A stretch of DNA of 64,000 nucleotides, taken from Megalopta genalis (Eukaryota > Arthropoda > Insecta > Hymenoptera > Halictidae). The stretch covers positions 1 to 64,000 of the forward strand of contig NW_027476671.1 of assembly GCF_051020955.1 (NCBI RefSeq), in the 5' to 3' direction. The position numbers and the translations under genes were made by a program. Under the pieces are notes generated by a model that worked only from the letters and a program-made list of their open reading frames with translations, ran no database searches and had not been told where the DNA came from. Shown here piece by piece: positions 13,136-25,410 of this stretch; within the stretch, counting starts at the first letter, position 1; every line of letters begins with the position of its first letter.

Positions 13136-15240
13136 TTTGAAGCTAAATCTTGTGTATCGCATGGATTTGAAGCTAAACCTTCTACATCACATTGATTTGC
13201 AGTTGAATCATGTGTTACGCTTGGATTTGAAGATCACTCGTTTGTTTCGCCTGCATTTGAAGCTATATCACTTATATCGCAAGTATAAGAAGCTAAATAA
13301 TTTGTGTTGCATGGATTTGAAGCTAAGCCTTCTACTTCGCATTGATTTGAAGTTAAATCATGTGTTTCCCTTGGGTGTGAAGCTAAATCGTTTGTTTCGC
13401 ATGCATCTGAAGCAAAATTATGTATATTACAAGTATTTGAAGCTAAACCATTTGTTTCGCATGGATTTGAAGATAAACCTCACACTTCGCATTCATTTGA
13501 AGCTAACTCATTTGTTTCGCATGCAGTTGAAGGTAAATCATGTATATCACAAGTATTTGAAGCTGAACCATTCGTTTCGCATGTATTTGAACCTAAATCT
13601 TCTACTTCGCATTGATTTGAATTTAAATCATGTGTTTCGCTTGGATTTGAAGCTAACTCGTTTGTTTCGCATGCAGTTGAAGCTAAATCATGTATATCAC
13701 AAGTATGTGAAGCTGAACCATTTGTATCGCATGGATTTGGAGGTACATCTTCTACTTACCATTGATTTGAAGTTAAATCATGTCTTACGCTTGGATTTAA
13801 GGATCACTCGTTTGTTTAGCCTGCATTTGAAGCTAGATCACTTATATCGCAAGTATGAGCAGCTAATTAACTTGCGTTGCATGGATTTGATGCTAAGCCT
13901 TCTACTTCCCATTGATTTGAAGTTAAATCATGTGTTAGGGTTGGATTTGAAGATCACTCGTTTGTTTCGCCTGCATTTGAAGCTATATCACTTATATCGC
14001 AAGTATAAGAAGCTAAATGATTTGTGTTGCATGAATTTGATGCTAAGCCTTCTACTTCCCATTGATTTGAAGTTAAATCATGTGTTACGCTCGGATTTAA
14101 AGCTCACTCGTGTGTTTCGCCTGCATTTGAAGCTATATCACTTGTATCACATGTATATGAAGCTAAATAATTTGTGTCGCATGGATTTGATGCTAAGGCT
14201 TCTATTTCGCATTGATTTGAAGCTAAATCATGTGTTTTGCTTGGATTTGAAGCTAACTCGTTTGTTTCGCATGCAGTTGAAGGTAAATCATGTATATCAC
14301 AAGTATTTGAAGCTGAACCATTCGTTTCGCATGTATTTGAACCTAAATCTTCTACTTCGCATTGATTTGAAGTTAAATCATGTGTTGCGCTTGGATTTGA
14401 AGATCACTCGTTTGTTTCGGCTGCATTTGAAGCTATATCACTCATATCGCAAGTATATGAAGCTAAATAATTTGTGTCGCATGGATTTGATGCTAAGCCT
14501 TCTATTTCGCATTGATTTGAAGCTAAATCATGTGTTTCGCTTGGATTTGAAGCTAACTCGTTTGTTTCGCATGCAGTTGAAGGTAAATCATGTATATCAC
14601 AAGTATTTGAAGCTGAACCATTTGTTTCGCATGGATTTGGAGGTACATCTTCTACTTCCCATTGATTTGAATTTAAATCATGTGTTACGCTTGGATTTGA
14701 GGATCACTCGTTTGTTTCGCCTGCATTTGAAGCTATATCACTTATATCGCAAGTATAAGAAGCTAAATAATTTGTGTTGCATGGATTTGATGCTAAGCCT
14801 TCTACTTCGCATTGATTTGAAGTTAAATCATGTGTTTCCCTTGGGTGTGAAGCTAAATCGTTTGTTTCGCATGCAGTTGAAGGTAAATCATGTATATCAC
14901 AAGTATTTGTAGCTGAACCATTTGTTTCGCATGTATTTGAACCTAAATCTTCTACTTCGTATTGATTTGAAGTTAAATCATGTGTTACGCTTGGATTTGA
15001 AGATCACTCGTTTGTTTCGCCTGCATTTGAAGCTATATCACTTTTATCCCAAGTATAAGAAGCTAAATAATTTGTGTTGCATGAATTTGATGCTAAGCCT
15101 TCTATTTCGCATTGATTTGAAGCTAAATCATGTTTTTCTCTTGGATTTGAAGCTAACTCGTTTGTTTCGCATCCGGTTGAAGCTAAATCATGTATATCAC
15201 AAGTATATGGAGCTAAACCATTTGTTTCGCATGGATTTGA
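12781..15240. repeat. HOR copy 1 (2460 bp, full length)
   Basis: This copy has 82 monomers: an A-type start up to about 13,200, then B-type monomers. The 150-bp period is directly visible, with T1 monomers at 13,231, 13,381, 13,501 (a four-monomer step), 13,651, 13,801, 13,951, 14,101, 14,251, 14,401, 14,551, 14,701, 14,851, 15,001 and 15,151. Private variants include CTCGGATTT near 14,090 and CTCATATCGC near 14,441. Frame F1 has TAG at 12,870 just upstream of the T4 landmark and at 14,910. Confidence 0.92.
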
Positions 15241-16950
15241 AGATAAATCATGTATATAGCATGGATTTGAAGGTATCTCGTTTGTTTCGCATGCAGTTGT
15301 ATCTAAATAATGTATATCACAAGTATTTGTGGCAAAACCATTTGTTTTGCATGGATTTGAAGCTAAGCCTTCTACTTCGCATTCATTTGAAGCTAAATCA
15401 TTTGTTTCGCATGGATTTGAATCTAAGTCTTGTCCTTCGAATAGATTTGAAGCTAAATCATGTGTTTCGTATGGATTTGAAGCTAAACCTTCTACATCGC
15501 ATTGATTTGAAGCTAAACCTTCTATATTCTATTGATTTGAAGCTGAATCTTCTACCTCTAATTGATTTGAAGCTAAACCTTCTACATCGCATTGATTTGA
15601 AGCTAAATCTTGTGTATCGCATGGATTTGAAGCTAAACCTTCTACATCACATTGATTTGCAGTTGAATCATGTGTTACGCTTGGATTTGAAGATCACTCG
15701 TTTGTTTCGCCTGCATTTGAAGCTATATCACTTATATCGCAAGTATAAGAAGCTAAATAATTTGTGTTGCATGGATTTGAAGCTAAGCCTTCTACTTCGC
15801 ATTGATTTGAAGTTAAATCATGTGTTTCCCTTGGGTGTGAAGCTAAATCGTTTGTTTCGCATGCATCTGAAGCAAAATTATGTATATTACAAGTATTTGA
15901 AGCTAAACCATTTGTTTCGCATGGATTTGAAGATAAACCTCACACTTCGCATTCATTTGAAGCTAACTCATTTGTTTCGCATGCAGTTGAAGGTAAATCA
16001 TGTATATCACAAGTATTTGAAGCTGAACCATTCGTTTCGCATGTATTTGAACCTAAATCTTCTACTTCGCATTGATTTGAATTTAAATCATGTGTTTCGC
16101 TTGGATTTGAAGCTAACTCGTTTGTTTCGCATGCAGTTGAAGCTAAATCATGTATATCACAAGTATGTGAAGCTGAACCATTTGTATCGCATGGATTTGG
16201 AGGTACATCTTCTACTTACCATTGATTTGAAGTTAAATCATGTCTTACGCTTGGATTTAAGGATCACTCGTTTGTTTAGCCTGCATTTGAAGCTAGATCA
16301 CTTATATCGCAAGTATGAGCAGCTAATTAACTTGCGTTGCATGGATTTGATGCTAAGCCTTCTACTTCCCATTGATTTGAAGTTAAATCATGTGTTAGGG
16401 TTGGATTTGAAGATCACTCGTTTGTTTCGCCTGCATTTGAAGCTATATCACTTATATCGCAAGTATAAGAAGCTAAATGATTTGTGTTGCATGAATTTGA
16501 TGCTAAGCCTTCTACTTCGCATTGATTTGAAGTTAAATCATGTGTTTCCCTTGGGTGTGAAGCTAAATCGTTTGTTTCGCATGCAGTTGAAGGTAAATCA
16601 TGTATATCACAAGTATTTGTAGCTGAACCATTTGTTTCGCATGTATTTGAACCTAAATCTTCTACTTCGTATTGATTTGAAGTTAAATCATGTGTTACGC
16701 TTGGATTTGAAGATCACTCGTTTGTTTCGCCTGCATTTGAAGCTATATCACTTTTATCCCAAGTATAAGAAGCTAAATAATTTGTGTTGCATGAATTTGA
16801 TGCTAAGCCTTCTATTTCGCATTGATTTGAAGCTAAATCATGTTTTTCTCTTGGATTTGAAGCTAACTCGTTTGTTTCGCATCCGGTTGAAGCTAAATCA
16901 TGTATATCACAAGTATATGGAGCTAAACCATTTGTTTCGCATGGATTTGA
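15241..16950. repeat. HOR copy 2 (1710 bp, 750-bp internal deletion)
   Basis: Relative to copy 1 this HOR lacks exactly 25 monomers. The junction is near 16,501-16,520. Upstream it follows the GCATGAATTTG monomer equivalent to 14,031. Downstream it follows TTCTACTTCGC and TTTCCCTTGGGTG, equivalent to 14,791 onward. Both parents share TGATGCTAAGCCTTCTACTT at the junction, so this is a clean homologous deletion. Position 15,330 reads TGG where copy 1 has TAG in frame F1. Confidence 0.92.
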
Positions 16951-19082
16951 AGATAAATCATGTATATAGCATGGATTTGAAGGTATCTCGTTTGTTTCGC
17001 ATGCAGTTGTATCTAAATAATGTATATCACAAGTATTTGTGGCAAAACCATTTGTTTTGCATGGATTTGAAGCTAAGCCTTCTACTTCGCATTCATTTGA
17101 AGCTAAATCATTTGTTTCGCATGGATTTGAATCTAAGTCTTGTCCTTCGAATAGATTTGAAGCTAAATCATGTGTTTCGTATGGATTTGAAGCTAAACCT
17201 TCTACATCGCATTGATTTGAAGCTAAACCTTCTATATTCTATTGATTTGAAGCTGAATCTTCTACCTCTAATTGATTTGAAGCTAAACCTTCTACATCGC
17301 ATTGATTTGAAGCTAAATCTTGTGTATCGCATGGATTTGAAGCTAAACCTTCTACATCACATTGATTTGCAGTTGAATCATGTGTTACGCTTGGATTTGA
17401 AGATCACTCGTTTGTTTCGCCTGCATTTGATGCTATATCACTTATATCGCAAGTATAAGAAGCTAAATAATTTGTGTTGCATGGATTTGAAGCTAAGCCT
17501 TCTACTTCGCATTGATTTGAAGTTAAATCATGTGTTTCCCTTGGGTGTGAAGCTAAATCGTTTGTTTCGCATGCATCTGAAGCAAAATTATGTATATTAC
17601 AAGTATTTGAAGCTAAACCATTTGTTTCGCATGGATTTGAAGATAAACCTCACACTTCGCATTCATTTGAAGCTAACTCATTTGTTTCGCATGCAGTTGA
17701 AGGTAAATCATGTATATCACAAGTATTTGAAGCTGAACCATTCGTTTCGCATGTATTTGAACCTAAATCTTCTACTTCGCATTGATTTGAATTTAAATCA
17801 TGTGTTTCGCTTGGATTTGAAGCTAACTCGTTTGTTTCGCATGCAGTTGAAGCTAAATCATGTATATCACAAGTATGTGAAGCTGAACCATTTGTATCGC
17901 ATGGATTTGGAGGTACATCTTCTACTTACCATTGATTTGAAGTTAAATCATGTCTTACGCTTGGATTTAAGGATCACTCGTTTGTTTAGCCTGCATTTGA
18001 AGCTAGATCACTTATATCGCAAGTATGAGCAGCTAATTAACTTGCGTTGCATGGATTTGATGCTAAGCCTTCTACTTCCCATTGATTTGAAGTTAAATCA
18101 TGTGTTAGGGTTGGATTTGAAGATCACTCGTTTGTTTCGCCTGCATTTGAAGCTATATCACTTATATCGCAAGTATAAGAAGCTAAATGATTTGTGTTGC
18201 ATGAATTTGATGCTAAGCCTTCTACTTCCCATTGATTTGAAGTTAAATCATGTGTTACGCTTGGATTTAAAGCTCACTCGTGTGTTTCGCCTGCATTTGA
18301 AGCTATATCACTTGTATCACATGTATATGAAGCTAAATAATTTGTGTCGCATGGATTTGATGCTAAGGCTTCTATTTCGCATTGATTTGAAGCTAAATCA
18401 TGTGTTTTGCTTGGATTTGAAGCTAACTCGTTTGTTTCGCATGCAGTTGAAGGTAAATCATGTATATCACAAGTATTTGAAGCTGAACCATTCGTTTCGC
18501 ATGTATTTGAACCTAAATCTTCTACTTCGCATTGATTTGAAGTTAAATCATGTGTTGCGCTTGGATTTGAAGATCACTCGTTTGTTTCGGCTGCATTTGA
18601 AGCTATATCACTTATATCGCAAGTATATGAAGCTAAATAATTTGTGTCGCATGGATTTGATGCTAAGCCTTCTATTTCGCATTGATTTGAAGCTAAATCA
18701 TGTGTTTCGCTTGGATTTGAAGCTAACTCGTTTGTTTCGCATGCAGTTGAAGGTAAATCATGTATATCACAAGTATTTGAAGCTGAACCATTTGTTTCGC
18801 ATGGATTTGGAGGTACATCTTCTACTTCCCATTGATTTGAATTTAAATCATGTGTTACGCTTGGATTTGAGGATCACTCGTTTGTTTCGCCTGCATTTGA
18901 AGCTATATCACTTATATCGCAAGTATAAGAAGCTAAATAATTTGTGTTGCATGGTTTTGATGCTAAGCCTTCTACTTCGCATTGATTTGAAGTTAAATCA
19001 TGTGTTTCCCTTGGGTGTGAAGCTAAATCGTTTGTTTCGCATGCAGTTGAAGGTAAATCATGTATATCACAAGTATTTGTAG
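16632..19082 (+). other. Longest open frame in the array (816 codons), judged not a gene
   Basis: Frame F1 is open here between two TAG codons at 16,620 and 19,080. It would encode about 82 ten-residue units of the type MDLKLNHVFR, rich in Leu, Lys, Asn and Arg with no other domain. The usable start is TTG, not ATG, and comes nine bases after the stop in every HOR copy. Similar frames of 676 to 786 codons recur in the other copies. The TAG that bounds them is invariant in all seven copies (14,910; 16,620; 19,080; 21,540; 23,910; 25,080; 27,450). Substitutions between copies often change the residue. I read the openness as a consequence of a stop-poor 30-bp unit. Confidence 0.1.
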
Positions 19083-19410
19083 CTGAACCATTTGTTTCGC
19101 ATGTATTTGAACCTAAATCTTCTACTTCGTATTGATTTGAAGTTAAATCATGTGTTACGCTTGGATTTGAAGATCACTCGTTTGTTTCGCCTGCATTTGA
19201 AGCTATATCACTTTTATCCCAAGTATAAGAAGCTAAATAATTTGTGTTGCATGAATTTGATGCTAAGCCTTCTATTTCGCATTGATTTGAAGCTAAATCA
19301 TGTTTTTCTCTTGGATTTGAAGCTAAATCGTTTGTTTCGCATCCGGTTGAAGCTAAATCATGTATATCACAAGTATATGGAGCTAAACCATTTGTTTCGC
19401 ATGGATTTGA
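16951..19410. repeat. HOR copy 3 (2460 bp, full length)
   Basis: This copy is collinear with copy 1. Distinguishing variants are TTTGATGCTATATC near 17,430, ATGGTTTTG at 18,951 (other copies ATGGATTTG) and AAATCGTTTG near 19,323. The last two recur together in HOR copies 5 and 6 near 23,781 and 24,153, marking a mosaic relationship. Position 17,040 is TGG, as in copy 2. Confidence 0.92.
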
Positions 19411-21870
19411 AGATAAATCATGTATATAGCATGGCTTTGAAGGTATCTCGTTTGTTTCGCATGCAGTTGTATCTAAATAATGTATATCACAAGTATTTGT
19501 AGCAAAACCATTTGTTTTGCATGGATTTGAAGCTAAGCCTTCTACTTCGCATTCATTTGAAGCTAAATCATTTGTTTCGCATGGATTTGAATCTAAGTCT
19601 TGTCCTTCGAATAGATTTGAAGCTAAATCATGTGTTTCGTATGGATTTGAAGCTGAACCTTCTACATCGCATTGATTTGAAGCTAAACCTTCTATATTCT
19701 ATTGATTTGAAGCTGAATCTTCTACCTCTAATTGATTTGAAGCTAAACCTTCTACATCGCATTGATTTGAAGCTAAATCTTGTGTATCGCATGGATTTGA
19801 AGCTAAACCTTCTACATCACATTGATTTGCAGTTGAATCATGTGTTACGCTTGGATTTGAAGATCACTCGTTTGTTTCGCCTGCATTTGAAGCTATATCA
19901 CTTATATCGCAAGTATAAGAAGCTAAATAATTTGTGTTGCATGGATTTGAAGCTAAGCCTTCTACTTCGCATTGATTTGAAGTTAAATCATGTGTTTCCC
20001 TTGAGTGTGAAGCTAAATCGTTTGTTTCGCATGCATCTGAAGCAAAATTATGTATATTACAAGTATTTGAAGCTAAACCATTTGTTTCGCATGGATTTGA
20101 AGATAATCCTCACACTTCGCATTCATTTGAAGCTAACTCATTTGTTTCGCATGCAGTTGAAGGCAAATCATGTATATCACAAGTATTTGAAGCTGAACCA
20201 TTCGTTTCGCATGTATTTGAACCTAAATCTTCTACTTCGCATTGATTTGAATTTAAATCATGTGTTTCGCTTGGATTTGAAGCTAACTCGTTTGTTTCGC
20301 ATGCAGTTGAAGCTAAATCACGTATATCACAAGTATGTGAAGCTGAACCATTTGTATCGCATGGATTTGGAGGTACATCTTCTACTTACCATTGATTTGA
20401 AGTTAAATCATGTCTTACGCTTGGATTTAAGGATCACTCGTTTGTTTAGCCTGCATTTGAAGCTAGATCACTTATATCGCAAGTATGAGCAGCTAATTAA
20501 CTTGCGTTGCATGGATTTGATGCTAAGCCTTCTACTTCCCATTGATTTGAAGTTAAATCATGTGTTAGGGTTGGATTTGAAGATCACTCGTTTGTTTCGC
20601 CTGCATTTGAAGCTATATCACTTATATCGCAAGTATAAGAAGCTAAATGATTTGTGTTGCATGAATTTGATGCTAAGCCTTCTACTTCCCATTGATTTGA
20701 AGTTAAATCATGTGTTACGCTTGGATTTAAAGCTCACTCGTGTGTTTCGCCTGCATTTGAAGCTATATCACTTGTATCACATGTATATGAAGCTAAATAA
20801 TTTGTGTCGCATGGATTTGATGCTAAGGCTTCTATTTCGCATTGATTTGAAGCTAAATCATGTGTTTTGCTTGGATTTGAAGCTAACTCGTTTGTTTCGC
20901 ATGCAGTTGAAGGTAAATCATGTATATCACAAGTATTTGAAGCTGAACCATTCGTTTCGCATGTATTTGAACCTAAATCTTCTACTTCGCATTGATTTGA
21001 AGTTAAATCATGTGTTGCGCTTGGATTTGAAGATCACTCGTTTGTTTCGGCTGCATTTGAAGCTATATCACTTATATCGCAAGTATATGAAGCTAAATAA
21101 TTTGTGTCGCATGGATTTGATGCTAAGCCTTCTATTTCGCATTGATTTGAAGCTAAATCATGTGTTTCGCTTGGATTTGAAGCTAACTCGTTTGTTTCGC
21201 ATGCAGTTGAAGGTAAATCATGTATATCACAAGTATTTGAAGCTGAACCATTTGTTTCGCATGGATTTGGAGGTACATCTTCTACTTCCCATTGATTTGA
21301 ATTTAAATCATGTGTTACGCTTGGATTTGAGGATCACTCGTTTGTTTCGCCTGCATTTGAAGCTATATCACTTATATCGCAAGTATAAGAAGCTAAATAC
21401 TTTGTGTTGCATGGATTTGATGCTAAGCCTTCTACTTCGCATTGATTTGAAGTTAAATCATGTGTTTCCCTTGGGTGTGAAGCTAAATCGTTTGTTTCGC
21501 ATGCAGTTGAAGGTAAATCATGTATATCACAAGTATTTGTAGCTGAACCATTTGTTTCGCATGTATTTGAACCTAAATCTTCTACTTCGTATTGATTTGA
21601 AGTTAAATCATGTGTTGCGCTTGGATTTGAAGATCACTCGTTTGTTTCGGCTGCATTTGAAGCTATATCACTTATATCACAAGTATATGAAGCTAAATAA
21701 TTTGTGTCGCATGGATTTGATGCTAAGCCTTCTATTTCGCATTGATTTGAAGCTAAATCATGTTTTTCTCTTGGATTTGAAGCTAACTCGTTTGTTTCGC
21801 ATCCGGTTGAAGCTAAATCATGTATATCACAAGTATATGGAGCTAAACCATTTGTTTCGCATGGATTTGA
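19411..21870. repeat. HOR copy 4 (2460 bp) with a conversion-like patch at its end
   Basis: This copy is full length. Its variants include TTGAGTGTG near 20,001 (others TTGGGTGTG), GATAATCCTCAC at 20,103 (others GATAAACCTCAC) and CGTATATCAC at 20,331. Between about 21,616 and 21,720 the usual sequence with TTTTATCCCAAG is replaced by the TGTTGCGC / TTTCGGCTGC / AAGTATATGAAGC version. That version normally sits about 600 bp earlier within the same HOR. Confidence 0.9.
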
Positions 21871-24240
21871 AGATAAATCATGTATATAGCATGGATTTGA
21901 AGCTAAGCCTTCTACTTCGCATTCATTTGAAGCTAAATCATTTGTTTCGCATGGATTTGAATCTAAGTCTTGTCCTTCGAATAGATTTGAAGCTAAATCA
22001 TGTGTTTCGTATGGATTTGAAGCTGAACCTTCTACATCGCATTGATTTGAAGCTAAACCTTCTATATTCTATTGATTTGAAGCTGAATCTTCTACCTCTA
22101 ATTGATTTGAAGCTAAACCTTCTACATCGCATTGATTTGAAGCTAAATCTTGTGTATCGCATGGATTTGAAGCTAAACCTTCTACATCACATTGATTTGC
22201 AGTTGAATCATGTGTTACGCTTGGATTTGAAGATCACTCGTTTGTTTCGCCTGCATTTGAAGCTATATCACTTATATCGCAAGTATAAGAAGCTAAATAA
22301 TTTGTGTTGCATGGATTTGAAGCTAAGCCTTCTACTTCGCATTGATTTGAAGTTAAATCATGTGTTTCCCTTGGGTGTGAAGCTAAATCGTTTGTTTCGC
22401 ATGCATCTGAAGCAAAATTATGTATATTACAAGTATTTGAAGCTAGACCATTTGTTTCGCATGGATTTGAAGATAAACCTCACACTTCGCATTCATTTGA
22501 AGCTAACTCATTTGTTTCGCATGCAGTTGAAGGTAAATCATGTATATCACAAGTATTTGAAGCTGAACCATTCGTTTTGCATGTATTTGAACCTAAATCT
22601 TCTACTTCGCATTGATTTGAATTTAAATCATGTGTTTCGCTTGGATTTGAAGCTAACTCGTTTGTTTCGCATGCAGTTGAAGCTAAATCATGTATATCAC
22701 AAGTATGTGAAGCTGAACCATTTGTATCGCATGGATTTGGAGGTACATCTTCTACTTACCATTGATTTGAAGTTAAATCATGTCTTACGCTTGGATTTAA
22801 GGATCACTCGCTTGTTTAGCCTGCATTTGAAGCTAGATCACTTATATCGCAAGTATGAGCAGCTAATTAACTTGCGTTGCATGGATTTGATGCTAAGCCT
22901 TCTACTTCCCATTGATTTGAAGTTAAATCATGTGTTAGGGTTGGATTTGAAGATCACTCGTTTGTTTCGCCTGCATTTGAAGCTATATCACTTATATCGC
23001 AAGTATAAGAAGCTAAATGATTTGTGTTGCATGAATTTGATGCTAAGCCTTCTACTTCCCATTGATTTGAAGTTAAATCATGTGTTACGCTTGGATTTAA
23101 AGCTCACTCGTGTGTTTCGCCTGCATTTGAAGCTATATCACTTGTATCACATGTATATGAAGCTAAATAATTTGTGTCGCATGGATTTGATGCTAAGGCT
23201 TCTATTTCGCATTGATTTGAAGCTAAATCATGTGTTTTGCTTGGATTTGAAGCTAACTCGTTTGTTTCGCATGCAGTTGAAGGTAAATCATGTATATCAC
23301 AAGTATTTGAAGCTGAACCATTCGTTTCGCATGTATTTGAACCTAAATCTTCTACTTCGCATTGATTTGAAGTTAAATCATGTGTTGCGCTTGGATTTGA
23401 AGATCACTCGTTTGTTTCGGCTGCATTTGAAGCTATATCACTTATATCGCAAGTATATGAAGCTAAATAATTTGTGTCGCATGGATTTGATGCTAAGCCT
23501 TCTATTTCGCATTGATTTGAAGCTAAATCATGTGTTTCGCTTGGATTTGAAGCTAACTCGTTTGTTTCGCATGCAGTTGAAGGTAAATCATGTATATCAC
23601 AAGTATTTGAAGCTGAACCATTTGTTTCGCATGGATTTGGAGGTACATCTTCTACTTCCCATTGATTTGAATTTAAATCATGTGTTACGCTTGGATTTGA
23701 GGATCACTCGTTTGTTTCGCCTGCATTTGAAGCTATATCACTTATATCGCAAGTATAAGAAGCTAAATAATTTGTGTTGCATGGTTTTGATGCTAAGCCT
23801 TCTACTTCGCATTGATTTGAAGTTAAATCATGTGTTTCCCTTGGGTGTGAAGCTAAATCGTTTGTTTCGCATGCAGTTGAAGGTAAATCATGTATATCAC
23901 AAGTATTTGTAGCTGAACCATTTGTTTCGCATGTATTTGAACCTAAATCTTCTACTTCGTATTGATTTGAAGTTAAATCATGTGTTACGCTTGGATTTGA
24001 AGATCACTCGTTTGTTTCGCCTGCATTTGAAGCTATATCACTTTTATCCCAAGTATAAGAAGCTAAATAATTTGTGTTGCATGAATTTGATGCTAAGCCT
24101 TCTATTTCGCATTGATTTGAAGCTAAATCATGTTTTTCTCTTGGATTTGAAGCTAAATCGTTTGTTTCGCATCCGGTTGAAGCTAAATCATGTATATCAC
24201 AAGTATATGGAGCTAAACCATTTGTTTCGCATGGATTTGA
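21871..24240. repeat. HOR copy 5 (2370 bp, 90-bp deletion)
   Basis: Three monomers are missing near 21,900. ATGGATTTGAAG joins directly to CTAAGCCTTCTAC, whereas full copies insert the GGTATCTCG, ATCTAAATAATG and CAAAACCATTTG monomers. The same deletion is present in HOR copy 7. Also shared with copy 7 are TTCGTTTTGCATG near 22,571 and CTCGCTTGTTTAG near 22,808. ATGGTTTTG at 23,781 is shared with copy 3 instead. Confidence 0.9.
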
Positions 24241-25410
24241 AGATAAACCTCACACTTCGCATTCATTTGAAGCTAACTCATTTGTTTCGCATGCAGTTGA
24301 AGGTAAATCATGTATATCACAAGTATTTGAAGCTGAACCATTCGTTTCGCATGTATTTGAACCTAAATCTTCTACTTCGCATTGATTTGAATTTAAATCA
24401 TGTGTTTCGCTTGGATTTGAAGCTAACTCGTTTGTTTCGCATGCAGTTGAAGCTAAATCACGTATATCACAAGTATGTGAAGCTGAACCATTTGTATCGC
24501 ATGGATTTGGAGGTACATCTTCTACTTACCATTGATTTGAAGTTAAATCATGTCTTACGCTTGGATTTAAGGATCACTCGTTTGTTTAGCCTGCATTTGA
24601 AGCTAGATCACTTATATCGCAAGTATGAGCAGCTAATTAACTTGCGTTGCATGGATTTGATGCTAAGCCTTCTATTTCGCATTGATTTGAAGCTAAATCA
24701 TGTGTTTCGCTTGGATTTGAAGCTAACTCGTTTGTTTCGCATGCAGTTGAAGGTAAATCATGTATATCACAAGTATTTGAAGCTGAACCATTTGTTTATA
24801 ATGGATTTGGAGGTACATCTTCTACTTCCCATTGATTTGAATTTAAATCATGTGTTACGCTTGGATTTGAGGATCACTCGTTTGTTTCGCCTGCATTTGA
24901 AGCTATATCACTTATATCGCAAGTATAAGAAGCTAAATAATTTGTGTTGCATGGATTTGATGCTAAGCCTTCTACTTCGCATTGATTTGAAGTTAAATCA
25001 TGTGTTTCCCTTGGGTGTGAAGCTAAATCGTTTGTTTCGCATGCAGTTGAAGGTAAATCATGTATATCACAAGTATTTGTAGCTGAACCATTTGTTTCGC
25101 ATGTATTTGAACCTAAATCTTCTACTTCGTATTGATTTGAAGTTAAATCATGTGTTGCGCTTGGATTTGAAGATCACTCGTTTGTTTCGGCTGCATTTGA
25201 AGCTATATCACTTATATCGCAAGTATATGAAGCTAAATAATTTGTGTCGCATGGATTTGATGCTAAGCCTTCTATTTCGCATTGATTTGAAGCTAAATCA
25301 TGTTTTTCTCTTGGATTTGAAGCTAACTCGTTTGTTTCGCATCCGGTTGAAGCTAAATCATGTATATCACAAGTATATGGAGCTAAACCATTTGTTTCGC
25401 ATGGATTTGA
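24241..25410. repeat. HOR copy 6 (1170 bp, two internal deletions of 690 and 600 bp)
   Basis: Junction one at 24,241 joins ATGGATTTGAAGATAA to ACCTCACACTTCGC, removing 23 monomers compared with copy 4. Junction two near 24,661 joins the CTTGCGTTGC monomer to TTCTATTTCGC, removing 20 monomers. The losses sum to 1290 bp and account exactly for 2460 minus 1170. CGTATATCAC at 24,471 is shared with copy 4. The end of the copy carries the same patch as copy 4 (near 25,156-25,260). Confidence 0.9.
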
